From contig VAWK01000047.1 in NCBI GenBank assembly GCA_005885515.1, forward strand, positions 1-40,421: 40,421 bases of DNA. Reading direction: 5' to 3'. This DNA is from Actinomycetota bacterium. Lineage in GTDB: Bacteria > Actinomycetota > Thermoleophilia > Solirubrobacterales > Solirubrobacteraceae. The position numbers were made by a program, and so were the translations under genes. This document shows positions 12,986-20,264 of the stretch, in pieces. The notes beneath the pieces were generated by a model, which was not told the origin of the DNA, made no database searches, and saw nothing but the letters and a program-made list of their open reading frames with translations. The number at the start of each line of letters is the position of its first letter. Positions within the stretch are counted from its first letter, which is position 1.

Positions 12986-14149
12986 GTGCTCTCCGGATCA
13001 GAGTTGTGGCTTCTGCGGCTGATGGCCGACCGCGGGCTGGCGTTGCTCGACGGCGGCACGGTCGTAATCCTGATCGAGGAGCGCGGCGAGCTGCGCATGG
13101 GCGCCTGCCGCGGGGAGCAGGCCGCGAGCCTGCGCATCGCCCCGGTAGAGGGAACCGCGCTCGGCGCGCTGTACCGCGCGCGCGAGCCGCTCGCGCTCGA
13201 CCGCCCGCGGGGGCAGGAGGCGGCGTGGCTTCACGAACTCGGCTTGCAGGCCCGCTCGGCGCTGGTCGAGCCGCTGAAGATGGAGGGCTACGGCGGCGGC
13301 CTGGTGATAGCGGTCCGCGCAGACGGCGGCTTCCGCCGCCACGACCGCGAGTCGCTCCAGGCCTTCGCGGCGAGCGTCGCGCAGCGGCTGGCCGCCGAGC
13401 GCTCGGTGGAGATCGAACGCATCCGCCACGGCATTCAGGCACGCGAGCGCGAGCGCACAAGGTGGGCGCGGGAGATCCACGATGAGAGCATCCAGGGGAT
13501 GGGGGCGTTGCGCATGAAGCTGGCGAGCGCACGCGACCTCGATGACGCGGCGGCGCTGAAAGACGCGGTCGAGGCGGTGCTCGAGGGCCTCGGCCACGAG
13601 ATCGACGGGCTGCGCCACCTGATTACCGAGCTCCGACCCGCAGCGCTCGACGACCTCGGCCTGCAGGCCGCGCTGCAGGCGCTCGCCCGCCGCGCCCAGG
13701 CGATCGACCGGCTGGACGTGAGCGTCGAGATGGAGCTCGGAGCGGCGGCGGGAGCGTCGGACAGCGCCGACGGCGAGGGGCGGCGCCTGGACGCGGAGCT
13801 CGAGAGCACGATCTACCGAGTCGTGCAGGAGGCCCTCACGAACGTCGGCCGACACGCGCATGCGAGCAAGGCGATCGTCAGCATCACCGAACGCGACGGC
13901 GCGGTGCATGCGTCGGTGACCGACGACGGCCGCGGCCTGCCCGGGCTTGAGCGACTGGGTCCGCGCGGCGATGGGCTCGAGGGCGGCTTCGGCATGTCGG
14001 GCATGCGCGAGCGGGCCGAGCTCGTGGGCGGCGAGCTCCAGTTCGGCCCCGCCGCGGGTGGCGGGACGACCGTGCGCCTGGTGGTGCCGCTCGCCGGCCG
14101 GCCGAACGCGGCGGTCGAGGAGCCGGCCGCCGGCGCCAGCGCGCCGTAG
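12986..14149 (+). CDS. GAF-domain sensor histidine kinase (NarL/HisKA_3 type)
   Basis: A 387-residue soluble kinase with no membrane helix. Residues ~10-140 form a GAF domain, N-terminally short. HisKA_3 contains the phospho-acceptor in WAREIHDESIQGM (His165). HATPase_c has N-box VVQEALTNVGRHAHA (Asn287), G1 TDDGRG (314-318) and G2 GFGMSGMRERA. Downstream and convergent is a NarL-type regulator, the normal partner of this kinase class. Start GTG 12986 is the first possible codon after an in-frame TAA at 12974; ATG near 13021 is an alternative. It follows the degenerate GGDEF gene. The input signal is not evident from the sequence. Confidence 0.88.
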   Translation: MLSGSELWLLRLMADRGLALLDGGTVVILIEERGELRMGACRGEQAASLRIAPVEGTALGALYRAREPLALDRPRGQEAAWLHELGLQARSALVEPLKMEGYGGGLVIAVRADGGFRRHDRESLQAFAASVAQRLAAERSVEIERIRHGIQARERERTRWAREIHDESIQGMGALRMKLASARDLDDAAALKDAVEAVLEGLGHEIDGLRHLITELRPAALDDLGLQAALQALARRAQAIDRLDVSVEMELGAAAGASDSADGEGRRLDAELESTIYRVVQEALTNVGRHAHASKAIVSITERDGAVHASVTDDGRGLPGLERLGPRGDGLEGGFGMSGMRERAELVGGELQFGPAAGGGTTVRLVVPLAGRPNAAVEEPAAGASAP

Positions 14150-14158
14150 GCGGCGGTT

Positions 14159-14221
14159 GCGTTACTCGGCCAGGCCGATGCGTTACTCGGCCAGGCCGAT
14201 GCGTTACTCGGCCAGGCCGAT
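14159..14221. repeat. Three tandem 21-bp repeats over the 3' end of the response regulator gene
   Basis: Three identical 21-bp units run at 14159-14179, 14180-14200 and 14201-14221. Each contains the dyad TCGGCC-A-GGCCGA. The rightmost unit encodes the regulator's last residues (IGLAE) and stop; the other two repeat this end, stop included, beyond the gene. They fill the gap between the convergent kinase and regulator genes. Confidence 0.97.
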
Positions 14222-14860
14222 GCGGCGCACGTAGGCGGTGATCTCCGCGCGGGAGGAGAACCCGAGCTTCTCGATCGCGCGCGCGCGGTAAGTCTTGACC
14301 GTCCGCTCGGCCACGTGCAGCTGCTCGGCGATCTGCGGGTTGGTGTAGCCGCTGGCGATCAGCCGCACCACCTCGCGCTCGCGCTCGCTCAGCGCCACGC
14401 CGTCGCCGCCCGCCTCATCGCCTGCCGCAATCTGTGCGCCCAGCCGCGGGTGCAGGTAGCTCTGCCCCGCCACCGCAAGACGAAACGCCTGCAGGAGCTC
14501 GGCCGGCTCGGCCTCCTTGAGCACGTAGCTGCGCGCCCCCGCCCTGAGCGCCTGGCGCGCGTACTCGGGGTCCTCACGCATCGTCAGGATCGCCACTGCG
14601 AGCGACGGGTGGGCGATGAAGCACTGGGGCAGGGCGGCCAGGCTCGAGCCGCCGGGCATCGTCAGATCGAGCGTGAGCAGGTCGGGCTTGTGCTCGCGGA
14701 CCTCGCGCACCGTCGATGGAACGTCGGCGGCTTCTGCCACCACGCGAAACTCATCGGGGTGGCGCTCGAGCACGGTGCGGATGCCGTCCCGCACGACACC
14801 GTGGTCATCGGCGATGATCACCTCGATCGGGCGATCGACTCCTGGCGTGGCGTCAGCCAT
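14204..14860 (-). CDS. NarL/LuxR-family response regulator
   Basis: A 218-residue regulator. The receiver domain has the acidic pair Asp18/Asp19, phospho-acceptor Asp65 in LTLDLTMPGG, Thr93 and Lys115 (SYVLKEAEP). The C-terminal LuxR helix-turn-helix is LSEREREVVRLIASGYTNPQ and following (~157-214). It should be phosphorylated by the convergent GAF kinase and bind DNA as a dimer; targets are unknown. Its last codons and stop lie in the rightmost of three tandem 21-bp repeats. The 128 bp to the divergent receiver-like gene at 14989 must contain its promoter. Confidence 0.93.
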   Translation of the reverse strand: MADATPGVDRPIEVIIADDHGVVRDGIRTVLERHPDEFRVVAEAADVPSTVREVREHKPDLLTLDLTMPGGSSLAALPQCFIAHPSLAVAILTMREDPEYARQALRAGARSYVLKEAEPAELLQAFRLAVAGQSYLHPRLGAQIAAGDEAGGDGVALSEREREVVRLIASGYTNPQIAEQLHVAERTVKTYRARAIEKLGFSSRAEITAYVRRIGLAE

Positions 14861-14988
14861 CGGCTAACAACGTACCGACTGGGAAGGACCGATTCCGACG
14901 TCCGTTCGGGCCGACACGAAATTGCACCATTAGGACGACAAGATCGGCACCGTGCGCTCTACATACCGATCGTCCGCGCCGGCCGATA

Positions 14989-15432
14989 ATGAAAAGCATG
15001 ACAAGCCTCGCGCTCAGCGATATCGAGCTGCTCTCCGCGCCCGAATGCACGAGCGCTCCCCGGCTGCGCCTGCTACCCAAGGGAGGGCGCAGAGCTGAGC
15101 ACGAGCGCGAGCAGGGCACAGCTGTAACCGACCGCCCCGCGGCCGGCTACCAGTTCGGCCCGCCCGCCGCCGACTCGCCGGTGCTGATCGCCGGGCGGGA
15201 CCCCGTCAAGCGGGCCGAAGTGCACCGGGAGATGAGCGAGCTGCTGCCGGCGGGCACGTGCTTTGAGGAGCTCGGCACCTTCTGGGAAGTGCTCGTAAAA
15301 GCGCCGTCGAGCCGCATGGTGATCCTCAGCGGCGAGGTCGACGAGCTCTCGGCGGAGTCGCTGCTGCACACGCTCGGGCACAGGCATCCCGACCTGCCAG
15401 TCGTGAGCCTCGAGCCCGACGCAAGCGCGTAG
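14989..15432 (+). CDS. Receiver-like (pseudo-receiver) protein, uncharacterised
   Basis: A 147-residue protein. After a low-complexity N-terminus (~60 residues), the segment PVLIAGRDPVKRAEVHREMS to LPVVSLEP has the beta-alpha rhythm of a response-regulator receiver. The phospho-acceptor position reads MVILSGEVDELS, without an obvious Asp at the strand end, and the acidic pair is replaced by GRD. It is probably a phosphorylation-independent receiver fold, perhaps for protein contacts. It diverges from the NarL-type regulator. TACATA at 14960-14965 could be a -10 box. No function can be assigned. Confidence 0.6.
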   Translation: MKSMTSLALSDIELLSAPECTSAPRLRLLPKGGRRAEHEREQGTAVTDRPAAGYQFGPPAADSPVLIAGRDPVKRAEVHREMSELLPAGTCFEELGTFWEVLVKAPSSRMVILSGEVDELSAESLLHTLGHRHPDLPVVSLEPDASA

Positions 15433-15456
15433 CGGCCCGCGCCGCGCGGGGCCGCC

Positions 15457-15473
15457 CCGGGGAGCCCCGGTTT
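15457..15473 (+). terminator. Weak terminator-like hairpin
   Basis: CCGGG(GAGC)CCCGG, preceded by further G/C pairing and followed by TTT, lies 25 bp after the receiver-like stop. The T-tract is short, so termination may be inefficient. Confidence 0.35.
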
Positions 15474-15559
15474 GCGCGAGGCCGCGGGCACGCAGGCGCG
15501 GCTGAGGTGTGGGGGTCCGCCGGTGGGCGCCGCGCCCTGGCGAGCCGGCGCTGCAGGGC

Positions 15560-15588
15560 TCGACCATCGCCGGCGCACGCGCTAGCTT
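15560..15588 (+). promoter_or_regulatory. Candidate promoter of the MFS gene (leaderless)
   Basis: TCGACC (15560-15565), a 17-bp spacer and TAGCTT (15583-15588) precede GTG 15595 by 6 bp, so transcription would begin at or next to the start codon. The arrangement matches that before the antitoxin gene at 1872. No Shine-Dalgarno is present. Confidence 0.45.
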
Positions 15589-15594
15589 GGCGGC

Positions 15595-16953
15595 GTGAGA
15601 TTGGCCCTGCCCTCTCCCGCCCTGCGCAGGATCCTCACGGCCTACACGGTCAACCGTCTCGGAAGCTGGGTGGGCCTGGTCGCGCTTTCGCTCGCCGTGT
15701 TCGACCACACGCACAGCGCGCTGGCGGTTGCCGCGCTGCTCTTGGCCTGGCAGGCGCTGCCCGCGTTCCTGGTGCCAGCCGTCGTGGCCCGCGTCGAGGT
15801 GTCCAAGCGTCGCGGCACGCTCAGCGGGCTGTACTTCTTGGAGGCGGGCGCCACCGCGGCGCTCGCTGTGCTCCTGTGGCACTTCTGGCTGCCCGCACTG
15901 CTGCTGCTGGCAGCGCTCGACGGAACGGCGGCGCTTGCCGCCAACTCGCTGCTGCGCGCGGAGGTAGCGAGGGTCGCGCGCGGTCAGGTTCCAAGCGCAG
16001 CAGGCGCCGACGGGCGAGGCGATAGCCGCGATGAGGCGGTGCACGAGGCTGAGCGCAAGGCGAACGCCGCGCTGAACGTCGCCTTCTCGATCTCGTTCGT
16101 GACCGGCCCGGTGCTCGCCGGCGCCGTGGTCGCCGGTGCGGGCGCGCCCGCCGCACTGTTCATCGATGTGGGCACATTCCTGATCTGCGGCGCGCTGTTG
16201 CTCGACCTGTATCCGCACGTGGAGGACGCGGGCGGAGACTCCGTTCGCGCCCGGCTGCGCGCCGCGTGGGCGCACATCAACGCGGTCCCATCCTTGCGGG
16301 CACTGCTGCTGGTCGATGCCGTGGCGCTCATCCTCGTGCAGGCCGGCAGCCCGATCGAGGTGGTCTACGTCAAGTCGACGCTGCACGGCGGCGATAGCGG
16401 TTACGGCCTGCTCGTGACGGCATGGGGAGCCGGCGCCGTGCTCGCCAGCGTGGTTTTCGCGGGCTCGGGGCGGCGACCGCTGAGGGTCATGCTGAGCGCC
16501 GGCATCTTCGCGCTGGGGGCCGCGTTCGTCGGGTACGCCGCGGCGCCGTCGCTGGCCCTGGGGTGCCTCGCCGCGTTCGTCGGCGGGGCCGGCAACGGTC
16601 TGGACTGGCCCTCGCTCATCAGTCTCGTGCAGCGCCTGACCCCGAAGCACCTGCACGGGCGCATGATGGGCGCCACTGAATCCCTTGGCTCCTTGACCAT
16701 GGCCGTCGGCCTGCCGCTGGGCGGCGCGCTCGTCGCGCTGAGCTCGCCGCGGGCGGCCTTCCTGATCCTGGGGTTGGCGACGCTTGTGATTGCCGCCGTG
16801 CTGGTGCGCCTGACCGCGGTGGGACTCGAACCGGCGCCCGAGGAGGAGCCCGACACCGGGCCCCTTGACGCCCCACCGCTCGGGGCGCCGCCGCCATCCA
16901 GCCAGGCGATCCGCGCCTCCGGGCTGCTGCCGCACGAACCGTCGCCCGAGTAG
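15595..16953 (+). CDS. MFS transporter (EntS/MFS_3-like)
   Basis: A 452-residue membrane protein with about 11-12 transmembrane segments in two halves separated by a charged cytoplasmic loop (residues ~125-160). The start AYTVNRLGSWVGLVALSLAV and the later LTPKHLHGRMMGATESLGSL motif, similar to the RGRV(M/F)G loop, are typical of the drug/siderophore exporter branch MFS_3. Substrate unknown. The C-terminal ~45 residues are Pro-rich and cytoplasmic. The gene stands alone behind its own promoter, between the receiver-like gene and the HD-GYP gene. Confidence 0.82.
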   Translation: MRLALPSPALRRILTAYTVNRLGSWVGLVALSLAVFDHTHSALAVAALLLAWQALPAFLVPAVVARVEVSKRRGTLSGLYFLEAGATAALAVLLWHFWLPALLLLAALDGTAALAANSLLRAEVARVARGQVPSAAGADGRGDSRDEAVHEAERKANAALNVAFSISFVTGPVLAGAVVAGAGAPAALFIDVGTFLICGALLLDLYPHVEDAGGDSVRARLRAAWAHINAVPSLRALLLVDAVALILVQAGSPIEVVYVKSTLHGGDSGYGLLVTAWGAGAVLASVVFAGSGRRPLRVMLSAGIFALGAAFVGYAAAPSLALGCLAAFVGGAGNGLDWPSLISLVQRLTPKHLHGRMMGATESLGSLTMAVGLPLGGALVALSSPRAAFLILGLATLVIAAVLVRLTAVGLEPAPEEEPDTGPLDAPPLGAPPPSSQAIRASGLLPHEPSPE

Positions 16954-16986
16954 CAGCGCCGGGCGCGTGGCGCGGGCGCGCCGCCA

Positions 16987-17028
16987 GCGGCGGCCCGGCG
17001 GAGCACGCGCGGCGGCCCGGCGGAGCAC
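16987..17028. repeat. Direct repeat, 20-bp copies with 22-bp period
   Basis: Two identical 20-bp copies (16987-17006 and 17009-17028) lie between the MFS stop and the HD-GYP start. Each contains GGCGGCCCGGCGGAGCAC. A third partial relative (CGGCCCCCCGGCGGCAC) follows. No hairpin with a T-tract is formed, so these are probably slippage products. Confidence 0.85.
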
Positions 17029-17133
17029 ATGCGCCGGCCCCCCGGCGGCACGTCGGGCCCCCAGCGATGCCGATGCACGCGATCACCTCAAGAACCACGC
17101 GGTGCCGGCCGTTAAGGACAACGGGGCCAGACA

Positions 17134-18567
17134 ATGCGAGCGCCGAAGATCACCGAGCGTCACCTCTGGGCAGCCGAGGCCTTGCTGCTGGCGAGCGCGG
17201 TCGCGGCGGCGGTGTGGCTCGCCCGCCCGGATGAATGGCATCCGCTCTCGCTCGTCGCCTTGCTGATCGCGCTCGCGCTGGCCGGCGAGTGGTTCACCGT
17301 CGAATCCGGCGCCGGGGTAGTGAGCGCCTCGCTGGCGGTGATGACGCTCGCGATGGGCCTTCTCGGACCGACTCCGGCCGCCGTGTGCGGCATCGCCGCG
17401 ATCGGGCTGCACTCGGCCGTCGCGGGTCGCACGCCAGATGAATGGCTGAACAACCTGCTTGCCTTCGGCGTCGCCGCCTTTGTGGCCGGGTTGTTGGTCC
17501 GCGCGGCCGCCGGGGACGTCGCCGCCGCGCACGGGGCGCACCTGGCCCAAGGCCTCATCTTCGGCCTGGTCCTGCTGGCCGGGGTGGTCGTCCTACTGAT
17601 CCTCAACTTCGCTCTCTTCGCCGTGGACCTGATGGTCAAGGAAGGTCGCTCCTTCGCGCGCCTTTGGGGCGAACTGTTCGTTCCCACGCTGTCGGGCGAG
17701 CTCGCGGTGGGCGTGATCGCCGTGATCCTGGTGCTCGCGTACAGGAGCGTTGGCCTGCCGGCGCTATTGGCGGCGATACCGATCCTCGTCATCTTCCGGC
17801 AGCTGACCGTCGCGCTGATGCGCTCTGAGCGGCGAGCCGAGCAGCTGGACGCGCGCACGCGCCAGCTGGCCTCCTTCCAGTGGGCCGTGCCGTCGACGTT
17901 CATGGAGGGGCTGGGCCTGCGCGACCCCACCGAGACGCGCCACGGCGCCGCGGTCGCGAGCTATGCGAAAGCGATCGCGATCGAGCTCGGCTGCGACGAG
18001 GACGAGCAGGAAGTCGTCCATCTCGCGGGGCTGCTGCATGACATCGGCAAGTTCACGTGGTCTGACCGCGTGCTACATCCCACGCAGCTGAGCGACGCGG
18101 ACTGGGAGGTGATCCGCCGGCACCCTCAGGACGGCGCGATGATGGTCGGCAAGTTCGACGGCTTCGGTCCCGTGGCCGACGCGATCCTCTATCACCACGA
18201 GCGCATGGACGGCGGCGGCTATCCGGCCGGCCTGATCGGCAGCGAGATCCCGCTGGCGTCGCGGATCATCGCCATCTGCAGTACCTACGACACGATGATC
18301 GCGCGCGAGACATACGGTCCGCCGATGAGCCCGGAGGACGCGATAGCCGAGCTTCGCAAGATCGCGGGTACGCAGCTCGACGCCGAGCTGGTCGAGACGT
18401 TCATCGCACTGCTCGAGCGCAACGGGCCGACCTTCGGGCAGGATGCCGACTACAGGACCGAACTTGCGTTCGAGAGCCGCGTCAGAAAGATGGCCGAGCC
18501 AGCCTCTGGCGAACCGTCATCGCTGACGCGCACCCCCGTGGCCTTGCGGCTCCGCCACCGCGGCTGA
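17134..18567 (+). CDS. Membrane HD-GYP domain phosphodiesterase
   Basis: A 477-residue protein. About six to seven transmembrane helices (residues ~10-225) are followed by a cytosolic HD-GYP domain with GLLHDIGKF (His302, Asp303) and HHERMDGGGYP (354-364), matching the HHExxDGxGYP signature. HD-GYP proteins of this kind hydrolyse c-di-GMP, or cGAMP in some lineages, to mononucleotides. All visible metal ligands are present, so activity is likely. The hydrophobic N-terminal domain resembles other uncharacterised membrane sensor modules in actinobacteria. The 3' region after 18567 has no plus-strand T-tract terminator; the hairpin at 18620-18650 is oriented for the minus strand. Confidence 0.9.
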   Translation: MRAPKITERHLWAAEALLLASAVAAAVWLARPDEWHPLSLVALLIALALAGEWFTVESGAGVVSASLAVMTLAMGLLGPTPAAVCGIAAIGLHSAVAGRTPDEWLNNLLAFGVAAFVAGLLVRAAAGDVAAAHGAHLAQGLIFGLVLLAGVVVLLILNFALFAVDLMVKEGRSFARLWGELFVPTLSGELAVGVIAVILVLAYRSVGLPALLAAIPILVIFRQLTVALMRSERRAEQLDARTRQLASFQWAVPSTFMEGLGLRDPTETRHGAAVASYAKAIAIELGCDEDEQEVVHLAGLLHDIGKFTWSDRVLHPTQLSDADWEVIRRHPQDGAMMVGKFDGFGPVADAILYHHERMDGGGYPAGLIGSEIPLASRIIAICSTYDTMIARETYGPPMSPEDAIAELRKIAGTQLDAELVETFIALLERNGPTFGQDADYRTELAFESRVRKMAEPASGEPSSLTRTPVALRLRHRG

Positions 18568-18608
18568 CCTGCGAGCGCGTGCACAAGGGTGCGCGGGCTG
18601 GCCGGGGG

Positions 18609-18700
18609 CTAAAAACGACGAGGACGCCTTGCCTGTCGCAGGGCGCCCTCACGTTTACGTCTACCGAGCTCTGCTCGGATTATTTGCCGTGCGGTTCCAT
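18609..18700 (-). other. Putative small basic protein gene, frame-shifted, or six-codon leader ORF
   Basis: On the minus strand AGGAG (18712-18708) lies 7 nt before ATG 18700. The ATG frame encodes only MEPHGK and then TAA (18682-18680). One base to the -1 side, the frame continues IIRAELGRRKREGALRQ and onward, Arg/Lys-rich, to TAG at 18611-18609, directly at the T-run of the terminator. Joining the frames (for example one more A in the AAA run at the junction) would give a ~30-residue very basic protein that fills the transcript. A ~120-nt leader separates it from a good promoter. It may be a tiny protein with an indel, a regulated leader peptide or a non-coding RNA. I do not recognise the family. 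Confidence 0.4.
18611..18650 (-). terminator. Rho-independent terminator of a minus-strand mini-transcript
   Basis: Reading the minus strand, GAGGGCGCC (18650-18642) pairs with GGCGTCCTC (18628-18620), nine pairs with one G-U, around a 13-nt loop. This is followed by GTCG and TTTTT (18615-18611). No annotated minus-strand gene ends here, so it terminates the small unit starting near 18822. Confidence 0.75.
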
Positions 18701-18828
18701 CTTGACGCTCCTTCTCCAGTGCCCTAGGGCCGTGTTCACTGGCCCGTAGGCCACTTGGCGAGCGTGCGCGTCGTGTCCGTTCTAAGCGCCGGATCGCTTT
18801 TGATCGCTTTTGATCAGGTTCGCGCATG

Positions 18829-18856
18829 ATAGTAGCGCGATTACACGAAATGTCCA
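18829..18856 (-). promoter_or_regulatory. Sigma-70-type promoter of the minus-strand mini-transcript
   Basis: On the minus strand TGGACA (18856-18851) is followed after 16 bp by TACTAT (18834-18829); five and four matches to the -35 and -10 consensus. Transcription would start near 18822. Just downstream, GATCGCTTTT is repeated in tandem (18792-18811, plus-strand reading). The -35 overlaps one of four GTCCAC copies found up to 19044. Confidence 0.6.
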
Positions 18857-19029
18857 CCCCTGATCGCATATGCACGTTTGCTTGCAGGTTTGCCCCGGAA
18901 ATGGGGCCTTTAGGCAGGCCTTCTGACGCGGGCCTCGACGGGACCCGGACCGCGCCAGGCCTCCGGTCCACGTCGGTCAGGCGCTCGACCCATGTCCGCA
19001 GGCGCCCGGGGGTCCACCCATCGCAGTTC

Positions 19030-19043
19030 TGGACGAACGTCCA
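19030..19043. promoter_or_regulatory. 14-bp perfect dyad upstream of the BldC-like gene
   Basis: TGGACGAACGTCCA is a perfect 6+2+6 inverted repeat 51 bp upstream of ATG 19095. GTCCAC recurs at 18852, 18966, 19012 and 19039. Within 18568-19094 (527 bp without a long gene) the mini-transcript occupies the left part; the rest contains these motifs and no gene I can support. Confidence 0.4.
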
Positions 19044-19094
19044 CAAAGCTTGGCGCCGTTCAACTTCCCGGCGCGGGCGGCCGAAACACTGCCC

Positions 19095-19370
19095 ATGACC
19101 CCCACCGCAACACTCCCACGCAGCGACCGGCGCCTGGTCTTCACCAGCTCGCAGGCGGCTCGCTACCTGGGCGTCTCGCTGGCGACGATCCGCCGCTGGA
19201 CGGACGCCGGGCACATCAGCTGCTACCGCACCCCGGGCGGCCAGCGCCGCTTCGCGCGCGAGCAGCTGGACGTGTTCGTCACCTCGATGCACCGCAGCGG
19301 GCGCAACGAGGAACACGAGTACGGCGGCGCGCGCGAGCTCGACGTCCACGACAGCGCCGGCGCCGCCTGA
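19095..19370 (+). CDS. BldC/MerR-like helix-turn-helix regulator
   Basis: A 91-residue protein. FTSSQAARYLGVSLATIRRW, TDAGHISCYRTPGGQRRF and the following REQL form a winged MerR-type DNA-binding domain without an effector domain, as in BldC or excisionase-type regulators. BldC in Streptomyces binds DNA as head-to-tail oligomers and controls development. A short acidic C-terminal tail follows. ATG 19095 is preferred over TTG 19050 because the upstream residues show no similarity. The 88 bp to the convergent nadK stop hold no clear terminator. Its position next to the GTCCAC motifs suggests possible autoregulation. Confidence 0.82.
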   Translation: MTPTATLPRSDRRLVFTSSQAARYLGVSLATIRRWTDAGHISCYRTPGGQRRFAREQLDVFVTSMHRSGRNEEHEYGGARELDVHDSAGAA

Positions 19371-19458
19371 GCGGCGGCGAGCCTCGGCCGAGCCCGCGCA
19401 GGCGAGTTCGCTCGCCCTGGGGGGCGCCCCGCGCGCCTCGCGCCAGGTGCGAGCCTGA

Positions 19459-20264
19459 TCAGCTGGCCAGCCGGCCGAACTTCTCGCGCAGGCGCCGGTA
19501 GAAGGAAGATCCCGGCAGCTGCGCGATCGTGCCGAGCTCGTTCACGAAGCGCGCGTCGACCGTCTCTCCGGGTGAGATCTCGCCGGCTGGGCGCCCGTCG
19601 ACGGCGATGTCGAGCGGGTCGCGCGAGCGGTTGTGGATCGTCAGCCGATCGCCCGGCGCCACCACCAGCGCCCGCGCGGTCAGCCGACCCCCCACGCCAT
19701 CACGGGGCCGCCATTGGCCAGGTTGTAGCCGGTCGAGCCGGCCGGAGTCGCCACCACCAGCCCGTCGCAGCGGACGCTGCCCACGACCTCGCCCGCGACC
19801 GCATAGGCGACCTCCGCCACCCGCTCGCCCACCTTGCGGTGGATGGCGACGTCGTTTATCGCCGTGCGCGCTGGCGCCTCGAGCACGATCGCGGGCAGGC
19901 GCAGCAGCTCGAAGTCGCCGCTCAGCGCGCGCCGCATGCCGTCCTCGATGCCGGCCGGCTCGATCGTGGCGAGGAAACCGATCTCGCCGAAGTTGATCGC
20001 GAACACAGGCACGCCGGTGCCCGCGTAGCGCTGCAGCGCGCGCAGGATCGTGCCGTCGCCTCCCAGCACGATGCACAGCTCCACGTCGTCCTTGAGCGGA
20101 GCGTTGACCTCCACCCCCGGCCCGCTCTGCAGGTCATGCCGGCGCGTCTCGTCCTCATCGAGGCGCAGCGTCACGCCGGCCGCGGCCGCCTGCTGCGCGA
20201 GCTGGCGCAGGACCGGCGTGGTGTCCTTGGGGTGCCGATGGGTGAGGACCGTGATCTCCCTCAT
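19459..20264 (-). pseudogene. nadK: NAD kinase, frame-disrupted
   Basis: NAD kinase phosphorylates NAD to NADP. From ATG 20264 the frame has IVLGGDGTILRA (GGDG, 68-71), FAINFGEIGFLA, INDVAIHRK and DGLVVATPAGSTGYNLANGG, then stops at 19680 shortly after GPVMAWGV. The C-terminus (LTARALVVAPGDRLTIHN to FGRLAS) continues in another frame to 19459. About twelve residues expected at this point (the segment normally ending in ..APHS before LTAR) plus the reading frame are lost, consistent with a deletion of ~34 bp near 19685. nadK is usually essential, so an assembly error or a second copy elsewhere must be considered. ATGA overlap with tlyA shows coupling. Confidence 0.85.

Noticed and set aside
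16987-17028. Attachment site or IS end for the direct repeat before the HD-GYP gene
   Set aside because: No integrase or transposase beside it; the 22-bp period fits local slippage.
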